Source of the DNA: Bradyrhizobium liaoningense | GTDB lineage: Bacteria > Pseudomonadota > Alphaproteobacteria > Rhizobiales > Xanthobacteraceae | Assembly (NCBI RefSeq): GCF_018130785.1 | Contig: NZ_JAFCJT010000020.1 | Span: 62,001 to 126,000, forward strand | DNA: 64,000 nt | Reading direction: 5' to 3' | Shown here: positions 1 through 7,660 of the stretch, in pieces | Layout: each line of letters begins with the position of its first letter | Numbering within the stretch: the first letter of the stretch is position 1 | Position numbers and translations under genes: made by a program | The notes under the pieces: model-generated | The model's input: the letters and a program-made list of their open reading frames with translations, nothing else | Databases searched by the model: none | Told to the model about the DNA's origin: nothing

Positions 1-333
1 CTCCGCTATGAGACCTTCGGCTCCAGCGGTACGCTGCCGACCGAGACGTTTCACGTGCGCCTGAAGGGGACCGATGTCGAGCTTGAAATCCCGCGTGAGC
101 GCTCGATGCTTGATGTGCTCAACGCCAGCGGGCACGACGTGATGTACGACTGCAAGCGCGGCGAATGCGGCCTGTGCGCCATCGACGTGGTCGAGGTCGA
201 CGGCGAGATCGATCATCGCGATGTCTTCTTCAGCGATCACCAGAAGCAAAGCAACCAGAAGATCTGCGCCTGCGTCTCCCGCGCCCGCGGCACCATCACC
301 GTGGACACGCTGCTGCGGGCGGATGCGGTCTGA
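1..333 (+). CDS. PDR/VanB-family oxidoreductase, C-terminal part (2Fe-2S ferredoxin domain)
   Basis: The frame is open from base 1, so the start lies outside the window. About 110 residues are visible. They hold a plant-type ferredoxin domain with the cluster motif DCKRGECGLC (C-x4-C-x2-C) and a fourth cysteine about 30 residues later in KICACVS. The leading RYETFGSSG segment is typical of the linker between the FAD/NAD reductase part and the C-terminal ferredoxin in phthalate dioxygenase reductase/VanB proteins. Such proteins pass electrons from NAD(P)H to a Rieske oxygenase such as a vanillate demethylase. The partner oxygenase is not visible, so the substrate is unknown. Confidence 0.85.
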   Translation, partial: LRYETFGSSGTLPTETFHVRLKGTDVELEIPRERSMLDVLNASGHDVMYDCKRGECGLCAIDVVEVDGEIDHRDVFFSDHQKQSNQKICACVSRARGTITVDTLLRADAV

Positions 334-576
334 CCGGGCCTGGAAGGCGTACTCGGAAAAACGCGATCAGCCTGAGCGCATGCGCATCCGCTCTCCTCTA
401 GGGAGCGGATAGGTGCAGTCGTCCTGGCGAGGCAGCTAAGGGCGGTGACACGCGGGCTTCGTTGCTGCGTCAATGGGCCGGCAAGAGCGCTTCGTGCGGT
501 CCACCAATCATGATAGGATTGCTCTCGCAATAAAAGTGTTCAGCCGGTCTTTGACAGCAAGGGTGGAGATTCTGCC

Positions 577-1020
577 ATGAAATCCAATTCTGTCTCGCTG
601 GCAGTCGATGCGTTCGCCACAGGGCGAGCTGACGCGCTGATTTTGATCGGCCGCATTCTCCTCGCGTGGGTATTCGTCGGAAGTGCGTATGGAGCAATAT
701 CCAACTTCAGCGGCTCTGTGGGTTATTTCAGGTCCCTGAACCTTCCAGCACCTGAGCTGTTCACGATGACGACCATCGTGCTGGAAGTATTGATATCCGT
801 TGGTTTGATATTGGGCGTCGGTACGCGCTACTGCGCAATCCTGACGTTTATGTTCGTATTGGCGGCAACGGCCATTGCGCACCGCTATTGGGAGTATCCC
901 GCGGGTGCGCAGCAGATCGGTCAATACAACCACTTCTTGAAGAATGTCTCGATCATGGGAGGCGCGATGTTGATCTTCGTCACCGGGGCGGGCCGGTTCA
1001 GTTTCGATCGAGCATCGTAG
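577..1020 (+). CDS. DoxX family membrane protein
   Basis: A 147-residue protein with four hydrophobic segments, starting after the N-terminal RADALILIGRILLAWVFVGS stretch. The layout and the GRILLAWVFV opening fit the DoxX family of small integral membrane proteins, whose members are linked to respiratory or redox functions but are mostly uncharacterised. GGTGGAG lies about 7 bases before the ATG and supports this start. It stands alone, and a small convergent gene follows 6 bases after its stop. No specific role can be assigned. Confidence 0.75.
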   Translation: MKSNSVSLAVDAFATGRADALILIGRILLAWVFVGSAYGAISNFSGSVGYFRSLNLPAPELFTMTTIVLEVLISVGLILGVGTRYCAILTFMFVLAATAIAHRYWEYPAGAQQIGQYNHFLKNVSIMGGAMLIFVTGAGRFSFDRAS

Positions 1021-1026
1021 CCGGCA

Positions 1027-1176
1027 TCACTTCAAGTCGGGCTTGAAAGCTTCCTCTATCGCGCGGCGGATGCTCTTCGAGTGCTGTTTCAGGGTCTTGC
1101 TCACGAGGGCGAAGAGAAGCATCAACCATGTCGCAAGCGCGGCACACCACAATACGACTTCCAATATCTCAGGCAT
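1027..1176 (-). CDS. Small single-span membrane protein (49 aa)
   Basis: A 49-codon frame on the minus strand, convergent with the DoxX gene. The ATG is preceded by AAGGGG at 7-base spacing, a good ribosome site. The product begins MPEILEVVLWCAALATWLML, a single hydrophobic segment over about residues 4-25, followed by a basic amphipathic tail (SKTLKQHSKSIRRAIEEA). This architecture is that of many genuine small inner-membrane proteins. I recognise no family. The ribosome site and membrane pattern argue for a gene; its short length argues for caution. Confidence 0.5.
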   Translation of the reverse strand: MPEILEVVLWCAALATWLMLLFALVSKTLKQHSKSIRRAIEEAFKPDLK

Positions 1177-1425
1177 GATGATGCCCCTTGAAAATATCTA
1201 CTCTGAAATGCGGCAAGTGTTGCTTAATGGGGCCGACACGGCAAGCCGTCCTTAGAGTGGTAGCGCGCCGAAACACTCGGAAAAGCGCTCTCAAAAAGGC
1301 GGGCAGCCTTAGGTCAGGGAGGCAGACCCATGGCCGCGAAGACTGGCGCGGGACGCAGAACCTGCCCGGCAATGATCATTTGCAAAGGGCGGCTTGAGGA
1401 AATCCTGCCTTGCGCGAGTCTGCTT
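1177..1425. other. Intergenic stretch with no recognisable gene
   Basis: Between the small minus-strand gene and the end of the GGDEF-EAL gene (stop at 1467) I see no convincing coding frame or clear terminator. It must hold the promoter for the 49-aa gene. Confidence 0.4.
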
Positions 1426-1466
1426 CACCGCTGGAAGCGGACCCCCTCACATTTGCGAGTATTGCC

Positions 1467-3428
1467 TTACGCCGCGTAGGTCGCCCGCAGCTTCTTCGTG
1501 TTCAGCAGTGCCAGAACGCCATCGGCCGACACCGGCCGGCTGATCAGATAGCCCTGCGCTTCGTCGCAACCGAACTGGCGCAGAAATTCGAGCTGGTCGA
1601 CGGTTTCGACGCCTTCGGCAACCACGCCGATGCGCAGGTCGCGCGCCAGCGAGATCACAGATTTCACGATTGCGGCGCAGTCGGGCTGCACCAGCATGTC
1701 GCGGATGAAGGACTGGTCGATCTTGATACGGCTGAACGGCAGCTTGCGCAGATAGGTCAGCGAGGAAAAGCCGGTGCCGAAATCGTCCAGCGCCACCGTA
1801 ATGCCGAGCTCGAGCAGCGCGTTCAGGATTGACGCCGCGGAGCCGTATTTCGACAGCAGCATCGATTCCGTGATCTCGATCTCGAGCCGGTGCGGGGCGA
1901 CCTTCGCGTCCGCGAGCGCCTGCACGATGGTCTGGAGGATGCCGGTGCTGTGAAACTGCGCGGCGGAGAAGTTCACGGCGACCCTGATGTCCTCCGGCCA
2001 GTCCGAAAGCGTCGTGCAGGCGCGCCGGATCACCCATTCGCCGATCTCGTGGATCAGCCCGGTCTCCTCGGCGATCGGGATGAATTCGCTCGGCGGCACC
2101 AGTCCGCGCCGGGGATGCTGCCAGCGCAGCAGCGCCTCGAAGCCGGTGATGCGGTTCTCGCCGAGATCGAGGAACGGCTGGAACACCAGGAACAGCTCGT
2201 CCCTGGCGATGGCGCCTTCGAGGTCCGCTTGCAGCGCCTTGCGATCGCGTGACACCCTGTCGTCGGCTTCCTCGAAGAAGCAGACCGTGCCGGGGCCAGC
2301 CTTCTTGGCGCGATACAGCGCGGCGTCGGCGTTCTTCATGATGTCGAGCTGCGTGGTGCCGTCGCGCGGCGCCAGCACGATGCCGACGCTGGTCGCGCCG
2401 ACGATCTGGCGGCCCTCGATCTGGAACGGTTCGTCGAAGGCCGCGACGAAGCGCTCGGCGATCTCGAGCGCATCCTCCGGCCGCGCCAGATTGGCCATCA
2501 CCAGCGCGAACTCGTCGCCGCCAATTCGCGCGGCGTGCTCGGCGGCGCGCGTGCAGCGTTGCAGCCGGCTTGCGATCTGGACCAGGAATTCGTCGCCGGC
2601 GGGGTGGCCGAACTTGTCGTTGACCTCCTTGAAGCGGTCGAGGTCGAGCAGGAGCACCGCGAATTCCTCGCCGGACAGGGCCATCCGCCGCAGCGCGGCT
2701 TCGAGCGTCTCGTTGAAGGCGAAGCGGTTGGGCAACAGCGTGAGGGGATCCTGCCGCACCGTGCGCTCGGCCTCGATCTGCCGGATCACGCGCCGCGCGA
2801 ACGCGAATGAATTGACGAACACCGCGCGCAGCAGCACGCTGCCGTAAACCACCACCAGGATGGCCATCAGCACATAGGCGGGATCGCCGTCGCGACCGAG
2901 GCAGATGGCGATGCCGACGAAGATGGGGCTCGTGAAGGCGATGGCCGCAATCGGGATCGTGGCGAAGGCCAGCGCGCCGCCGGCCAGCATTCCCGAGCAA
3001 AGGCAGGTGATGACGAGCTGGCCGCCGGTCGCGGCATTGGCGAAGAAGGCAACCGGGACGATGCCCCAGGCAACGCCGAGCACGAAGGCGTTGCGCACCA
3101 GCCGATGCATCGCCCGGCGCGAAACGAATTGCGGCTTTGTGATCCGGCGCGAGGCGTGGGATTGCAGGCCGAATGCAATCGCGGCGCCGGCCACGATCGC
3201 GGCCCAGGCCAGTGCAAACTTCCAGTCCGGCGAATGCCAGAGTGCGATGGCGAGCACGGCTGCGTTGCAGGCATTGGCAAGCATGATGCCGACGGAATAG
3301 CCGAGCACCAGTGACATCTGATCGGCGCGGATATGTCCGGCGACGGCTTCGTCGGTTGCAGGACCGCCAAAGGCCGACAGATCGCCGGCGAACAGCCGCG
3401 CGAAATAGCTGGTCATTTGAGTCCGCAT
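1467..3428 (-). CDS. Membrane-bound GGDEF-EAL cyclic-di-GMP protein
   Basis: About 653 residues from the ATG at 3428. The first ~230 residues carry six or seven hydrophobic segments forming a MASE-like membrane sensor. A GGDEF domain follows with the active motif IGGDEFALVM. Next comes an EAL domain with FEALLRW, DDFGTGFSSL and VAEGVET, all intact. It could therefore both make and degrade c-di-GMP. The inhibitory RxxD site expected five residues before GGDEF reads RAAE, so product inhibition is probably lost. The start is unsure: the frame is open back to 3728, ATGs exist at 3446, 3428 and 3416, and none has a strong ribosome site. Confidence 0.9.
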   Translation of the reverse strand: MRTQMTSYFARLFAGDLSAFGGPATDEAVAGHIRADQMSLVLGYSVGIMLANACNAAVLAIALWHSPDWKFALAWAAIVAGAAIAFGLQSHASRRITKPQFVSRRAMHRLVRNAFVLGVAWGIVPVAFFANAATGGQLVITCLCSGMLAGGALAFATIPIAAIAFTSPIFVGIAICLGRDGDPAYVLMAILVVVYGSVLLRAVFVNSFAFARRVIRQIEAERTVRQDPLTLLPNRFAFNETLEAALRRMALSGEEFAVLLLDLDRFKEVNDKFGHPAGDEFLVQIASRLQRCTRAAEHAARIGGDEFALVMANLARPEDALEIAERFVAAFDEPFQIEGRQIVGATSVGIVLAPRDGTTQLDIMKNADAALYRAKKAGPGTVCFFEEADDRVSRDRKALQADLEGAIARDELFLVFQPFLDLGENRITGFEALLRWQHPRRGLVPPSEFIPIAEETGLIHEIGEWVIRRACTTLSDWPEDIRVAVNFSAAQFHSTGILQTIVQALADAKVAPHRLEIEITESMLLSKYGSAASILNALLELGITVALDDFGTGFSSLTYLRKLPFSRIKIDQSFIRDMLVQPDCAAIVKSVISLARDLRIGVVAEGVETVDQLEFLRQFGCDEAQGYLISRPVSADGVLALLNTKKLRATYAA

Positions 3429-3557
3429 TCCAGGGCCTAGCAGCATGGGGCGTTTGTCCGCCTCGATCAGGAGGATTCGCTGCAAACCTTTGACGAAATA
3501 TGAATTATCTCCGCAGCCCACGATCGCCGTGGCCACTTCTGCGTGTTCAAGCGAGGG

Positions 3558-3576
3558 TATCGATAACAAATCGATA
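3558..3576. promoter_or_regulatory. Perfect inverted repeat upstream of the GGDEF-EAL gene
   Basis: TATCGAT-AACAA-ATCGATA is a perfect 7-5-7 palindrome about 130 bases upstream of the likely start of the GGDEF-EAL gene. Its AT content stands out from the surroundings. It could be an operator. The binding protein is unknown. Confidence 0.4.
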
Positions 3577-3743
3577 CAAATGCGGCGCCCCGCGTTACGG
3601 TTGTAACGGAAGGAAGAAATGTTCCCGCTGTCATGCGCCGCGACCCGGCTCCGCCAAGGCTTCGCCGGGCCCGCAAGGGGACGCGGCCGGCGAAGCTTTA
3701 GCGAAGACGGCAAGACGGGCGATGACACCGGTGTTCGGCGCGG

Positions 3744-4109
3744 TCACCGCCCGAGTTGCTTCGGATCATAATAGAACCGCTCCTCAATCAGCTGATCGCC
3801 CCGCCAGGTCTGCCACGCGATCTCATCCAGCGTTCGGATGACCCCTTCGGCATTGGTGAAGCTGAAGCTCCAGCGGGTCGCGACGTGATCGCCCTCGATC
3901 AGGCTCGGCCCGACGCGCATCGCCTTGACCTCCCTGGAGGCCGCCAGCACGCCGCGCTCCTTGGCGACGAGCTTGTCGCGGCCGACCGTCGGGGCGGCGT
4001 TGTTCTCATAGGTCGCGGCGTCGGGCGTGTAGTACTGCTCGATCGCTTCGACAAACTCCCCGTTCTCCAGCCGCTTGGCAAAGGCTTCAACGACATCACG
4101 GCTTGGCAT
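3744..4109 (-). CDS. SnoaL-like / NTF2-fold protein
   Basis: A 121-residue soluble protein of SnoaL-like polyketide-cyclase fold. Visible family features are the N-terminal VVEAFAKRLENGEFVEAIEQYY helix pair and the central GDHVATRWSFSFTNAEG strands. The RFYYDP ending is also usual. Members bind small hydrophobic ligands; some are isomerases or hydrolases, and many have no known substrate. It is transcribed divergently from the TetR gene 100 bases away. The gap holds a palindromic operator, so it is probably a target of that regulator. Confidence 0.75.
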   Translation of the reverse strand: MPSRDVVEAFAKRLENGEFVEAIEQYYTPDAATYENNAAPTVGRDKLVAKERGVLAASREVKAMRVGPSLIEGDHVATRWSFSFTNAEGVIRTLDEIAWQTWRGDQLIEERFYYDPKQLGR

Positions 4110-4128
4110 GGATCACCTCGCGATTAAA

Positions 4129-4166
4129 ACCGACTGATAGTCGGTAAATACCGACCGACAGTCGAA
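4129..4166. promoter_or_regulatory. Tandem TetR-type operator between SnoaL-like and tetR genes
   Basis: ACCGACT-GAT-AGTCGGT (4129-4145) is a perfect 7-3-7 palindrome. A weaker copy, ACCGACC-GAC-AGTCGAA (4150-4166), follows with centres 21 bases apart, two helical turns, so two repressor dimers could bind the same DNA face. Its position between divergent genes makes it the probable site for the TetR protein at 4210. Confidence 0.7.
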
Positions 4167-4209
4167 AAGTCAACTGGTAGCCTGCGACGAATTGGACTAG
4201 ACGAGACCC

Positions 4210-4800
4210 ATGGCGAAGCAGGCGGAGCGGCGGGCGGCGACGACGGAAGCGATCCTGACCGCGGCGCGCCGCCTCTTCGGGACGCAGGGCTTTGCCGCCA
4301 CCACCATGGACGAGATCGCGGAGGGCGCCGGCATCGCCAAGGGCGCGGTCTATCATCACTTCAAGACCAAGGAGGCGGTGTTCGAAGCGGTGTTCGACCT
4401 CGTCTCGCGCGACCTCGTCGTGGAGATCGACAGCGCCGCGCGCGCCGAGAAGGATGTGCTCGCCGCGATGGTTGCCGGCACGCAGCATTACTTCGCGGCA
4501 ACCGCCAACGGCCCTACCGGCCAGATCATTTTGCGCGACGGCCCGGCCGTGCTCGGCTGGGAACGCTGGCGCGAGATCGACGCGAAGCACTTCGGCGGCA
4601 AGCTGCCGCGCGCGATCGCGGCGGCGATGGAGGCCGGCCTGATCGCGCGGCAACCGGTCGAGCCGCTGGCGCGGCTGCTGCTCGGTGCGGTCACGGAGGC
4701 CGCGGTCGCCTGCGCCGGGCGCGCGGATATCGCAAGGGCGGGCGCGGAATATGCCCGTGCGTTCAAGTCGCTGGTCGAGGCGCTGCGTCTGCGGGCATGA
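4210..4800 (+). CDS. TetR/AcrR family transcriptional regulator
   Basis: A 196-residue regulator with an N-terminal helix-turn-helix: ARRLFGTQGFAATTMDEIAEG, then AGIAKGAVYHHFKTKEAVFEAV, the classic TetR recognition helix. The C-terminal part is alpha-helical and ligand-binding in the family. It is divergent from a SnoaL-like gene over a tandem palindrome (4129-4166) and lies 54 bases before a GMC oxidoreductase gene on the same strand. It probably represses itself and the SnoaL-like gene, and perhaps the oxidoreductase. The inducer is unknown. Confidence 0.9.
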   Translation: MAKQAERRAATTEAILTAARRLFGTQGFAATTMDEIAEGAGIAKGAVYHHFKTKEAVFEAVFDLVSRDLVVEIDSAARAEKDVLAAMVAGTQHYFAATANGPTGQIILRDGPAVLGWERWREIDAKHFGGKLPRAIAAAMEAGLIARQPVEPLARLLLGAVTEAAVACAGRADIARAGAEYARAFKSLVEALRLRA

Positions 4801-4854
4801 TTATGCTAATCACGCAACTGGAAACGCCCACACCAACAAGAAGAACAGTAGCGC

Positions 4855-6480
4855 ATGAACGCAACTTCCTCCCTCACGCCGTCCGATCCCGAGTTCGACT
4901 ACATCATCGTCGGCGCCGGCTCCGCCGGCTGCGTGCTCGCCAACAGGTTGTCGGCGAATGGCAAGCACAGCGTGCTGCTGCTCGAGGCCGGTCCGAAGGA
5001 TTCCAACATCTGGATCCACGTGCCGCTCGGCTACGGAAAGCTGTTCAAGGAGAAGACCGTCAACTGGATGTACCAGACCGAGCCGGAGCCCGAACTGAAG
5101 GGGCGCCAGGTTTTCCAGCCGCGCGGCAAGACGCTGGGCGGATCGAGTTCGATCAACGGCCTGCTCTATGTTCGCGGCCAGCACGAGGACTATGATCGCT
5201 GGCGTCAGCACGGCAACGCCGGCTGGGGCTATGACGACGTGCTGCCCTATTTCAAGAAGGCCGAGAACCAGGCGCGCGGCGCCGATCAATATCACGGCAG
5301 CGGCGGCCCGCTGCCGGTGTCCAACATGGTCGTGACCGATCCGCTGTCGAAGGCGTTCATCGACGCCGCGGTCGAGACCGGTCTGCCCTACAACCCCGAT
5401 TTCAACGGCGCCACGCAGGAAGGCGTCGGCCTGTTCCAGACGACGACGCGCAACGGCCGCCGCGCCTCGACGTCGGTGGCCTATCTCGGCCCCGCGAAGA
5501 CGCGCGGCAATCTCAAGGTCGAGACCGAGGCGCTCGGCCAGCGCGTGCTGTTCGAGGGCCGCCGCGCCGTTGGCGTCGAATACCGGCAAGGCGCGCAGTT
5601 GCGCCGCGCGCGGGCACGCAGAGAGATCGTGCTGTCGAGCGGTGCCTACAACTCGCCGCAGTTGCTCCAGCTCTCGGGCGTCGGACCCGCCGATCTGCTG
5701 CGCAAGCACGGCATCGATGTCGTGCTGGATGCGCAAGGCGTCGGGCACGATCTTCAGGACCACATGCAGGTCCGCATCGTGATGTGCTGCTCGCAGAAGA
5801 TCACGCTCAACGACACCGTCAATCATCCGCTCCGCCGTACGCTCGCCGGCGCGCGTTATGCGCTGTTCCGGAAAGGCTGGCTGACGATCGCGGCCGGCAC
5901 GGCGGGCGCGTTCTTCAAGACCAGTCCGCGGCTCGCGTCGCCCGACATCCAGGTGCATTTCCTGCCGTTCTCGACCGACAAGATGGGCGAGAGGCTGCAT
6001 GATTTTTCCGGTTTCACGGCGTCGGTGTGCCAGCTCCGCCCTGAAAGCCGCGGCACCTTGCGCATCAGGAGCGCGGACCCGACCGTGCCGCCGGAGATCC
6101 GCATCAACTACATGTCGACCGAGACCGACCGCACCACCAACGTCGAAGGTCTGAAGATCCTGCGCAGGATATTGAATGCGCCGGCGCTGAAGCCGTTCGT
6201 GGTCAACGAGTACGATCCCGGGGCGAAGGTATCCACGGATGCCGAATTGCTCGATTATTGCCGCGAGCGCGGCAGCACCATCTACCATCCGACCTCGACC
6301 TGTCGTATGGGCAATGACGCGCTCGCGGTGGTGGACCAGCGGCTGAAGGTGAGGGGGCTCGAAGGCCTTCGCATCGTCGACGGTTCGATCATGCCGGACC
6401 TCGTGTCGGGGAATACCAACGCGCCGATCATCATGATCGCCGAAAAGGCCTCCGACATGATATTGGAGGATGCGCGCTAA
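4855..6480 (+). CDS. GMC family FAD-dependent oxidoreductase (alcohol/choline dehydrogenase-like)
   Basis: A 541-residue GMC flavoprotein. The FAD-binding motif VGAGSAG is at residues 19-25. GGSSSINGLLYVRG is GMC signature 1, and GAYNSPQLLQLSGVG is signature 2. The C-terminal YHPTSTCRMG and NTNAPIIMIAEK segments hold the catalytic His/Asn region. The family oxidises alcohols, choline or aromatic carbinols to aldehydes. It lacks betaine-operon neighbours, so a non-choline alcohol is more likely. It sits 54 bases after the TetR gene and may share its transcript. Confidence 0.85.
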   Translation: MNATSSLTPSDPEFDYIIVGAGSAGCVLANRLSANGKHSVLLLEAGPKDSNIWIHVPLGYGKLFKEKTVNWMYQTEPEPELKGRQVFQPRGKTLGGSSSINGLLYVRGQHEDYDRWRQHGNAGWGYDDVLPYFKKAENQARGADQYHGSGGPLPVSNMVVTDPLSKAFIDAAVETGLPYNPDFNGATQEGVGLFQTTTRNGRRASTSVAYLGPAKTRGNLKVETEALGQRVLFEGRRAVGVEYRQGAQLRRARARREIVLSSGAYNSPQLLQLSGVGPADLLRKHGIDVVLDAQGVGHDLQDHMQVRIVMCCSQKITLNDTVNHPLRRTLAGARYALFRKGWLTIAAGTAGAFFKTSPRLASPDIQVHFLPFSTDKMGERLHDFSGFTASVCQLRPESRGTLRIRSADPTVPPEIRINYMSTETDRTTNVEGLKILRRILNAPALKPFVVNEYDPGAKVSTDAELLDYCRERGSTIYHPTSTCRMGNDALAVVDQRLKVRGLEGLRIVDGSIMPDLVSGNTNAPIIMIAEKASDMILEDAR

Positions 6481-6481
6481 A

Positions 6482-6526
6482 GCATGATCCGGAAAAGTGG
6501 GGACCGGTTTTCCGACAAGATCATGC
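6482..6526. repeat. Palindromic intergenic repeat (GCATGATC family)
   Basis: Nested inverted repeat: GCATGATC-CGGAAAA, a short loop, TTTTCCG-ACAA-GATCATGC. It lies just after the GMC gene stop. This type of element recurs in many rhizobial intergenic regions and can act as a transcript-end hairpin. Confidence 0.8.
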
Positions 6527-6561
6527 TCAAACAAAACTACGCGTCTTGAGAGGGTTTGGAC

Positions 6562-7542
6562 TTGGTTACGCGATTCAAGATCGGCACACGCAAGAGCGCG
6601 ATGGCGCTGGCCCAGACGGAAGAGATCGCGCGCCGCCTGACCGCCGCCATGCCCGACCTCGATGTCGAGATCGTCAAGTTCGACACCACCGGCGATCTCG
6701 ACCAAACCAGCAAGCTGTTGCCCCATGGCGGCAAGGGTGGCGCCTTCGTGGCACAGATCCGCGCTGCCGTGCTGTCGGGCGAATTGCAGGCCGCGATGCA
6801 TTCGCTGAAGGACATGCCGGGCAACGAGGACACGCCCGGCCTCGTCATCGGCGCCACGCTGTCGCGCGATCCGCCCGGCGATGCGCTGGTGCTGCGCGAC
6901 GGTGTGACGTTGGAGGCGCTGCGCCACTCCCGCGGCAAGGGTTTTAAAATTGGCACCAACGCCGTGCGCCGCGCAGCCTATGCGCGGCGGTTGTTTCCGG
7001 AGATCGAGGTCATTCACTTCCGCGGCGCCGCCGACACGCGCGTGCGAAAACTCGACAATGGCGAGATGCAGAAGTTGCCGGATGGCGGCGCGGTGGGGCC
7101 CGCCGATGCGCTGATCATGGCCCGCTCGGGCCTCGATCGCGTGGGTCTCTCCAGCCGCATCGCCTACGAATTCACCGCTGCGGAGATGCTGCCTGCGGCA
7201 GGGCAGGGCATCGTCGCGGTCGAATGCGCCGCGCAGGACTGGCAGACAAGGCGCATCCTGGCATCGATCGACGATCCCTCTGCGCACGCCTGTGCCGATG
7301 CCGAGCGCGAAGTGTTGTGGGTGCTCAACGGCCACTGCAATTCGCCGGTGGCGGGCTTCTCGACCATCGCAGGCAATGAGATGTCGCTGACGGCATCCGT
7401 GCTCGATCTCTCCGGCAACACCATCATCGAAGCCTCGCGCGCAGGCCCCGCCAACCGCCCGCGTGAGCTCGGCCGTGCGGTGGGACTGGATCTGCTGACG
7501 AAGGGCGCCGCCGAGATCATCGAGCGCAGCCGGCCGCGCTAA
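6562..7542 (+). CDS. hemC: Hydroxymethylbilane synthase (porphobilinogen deaminase) homologue
   Basis: About 326 residues. HemC joins four porphobilinogens into hydroxymethylbilane for haem synthesis. Key parts are present: IGTRKSAMAL near the N-terminus, HSLKDMP (catalytic Asp), IGTNAVRRAA (substrate-binding Arg pair), RGAADTRVRKLDNG, and the dipyrromethane-cofactor cysteine in NGHCNSPVAG. Several normally constant positions differ: GGKGGAFVAQI replaces the usual GGKGLFTKEIE, and TNAVRR replaces TSSLRR. This may be a paralogue beside a standard hemC elsewhere. The start is TTG at 6562 (AGAGGG at 7 bases); TTG at 6556 is also possible. It converges on hemE. Confidence 0.85.
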   Translation: MVTRFKIGTRKSAMALAQTEEIARRLTAAMPDLDVEIVKFDTTGDLDQTSKLLPHGGKGGAFVAQIRAAVLSGELQAAMHSLKDMPGNEDTPGLVIGATLSRDPPGDALVLRDGVTLEALRHSRGKGFKIGTNAVRRAAYARRLFPEIEVIHFRGAADTRVRKLDNGEMQKLPDGGAVGPADALIMARSGLDRVGLSSRIAYEFTAAEMLPAAGQGIVAVECAAQDWQTRRILASIDDPSAHACADAEREVLWVLNGHCNSPVAGFSTIAGNEMSLTASVLDLSGNTIIEASRAGPANRPRELGRAVGLDLLTKGAAEIIERSRPR

Positions 7543-7570
7543 ATTTTGAGAGCGCAGTACGTGCAGCACC

Positions 7571-7650
7571 CGTCATTGCGAGCGCAGCGAAGCAATCCAG
7601 GCTGTCACCGCGGAGAGATTCTGGATTGCTTCGCTGCGCTCGCAATGACG
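7571..7650. repeat. Perfect 30-bp inverted repeat between hemC and hemE
   Basis: The arms at 7571-7600 and 7621-7650 are perfect reverse complements (beginning CGTCATTGCGAGCGCAGCG and ending GCTCGCAATGACG) around a 20-base loop. It lies between convergent genes and probably terminates both. A degenerate copy is at 32206-32254. Confidence 0.9.
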
Positions 7651-7660
7651 ACGCGGAGCC

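Noticed and set aside
1188..1397. Plus-strand frame of 69 codons in the gap before the GGDEF-EAL gene
   Set aside because: No ribosome site, Arg/Lys-rich without fold-like pattern, and it overlaps the leader of the small minus-strand gene.
4810..7569. 919-codon open frame antisense to the GMC and hemC genes
   Set aside because: Low-complexity, no motif, fully overlapped by two recognisable genes; produced by GC-rich codon bias.
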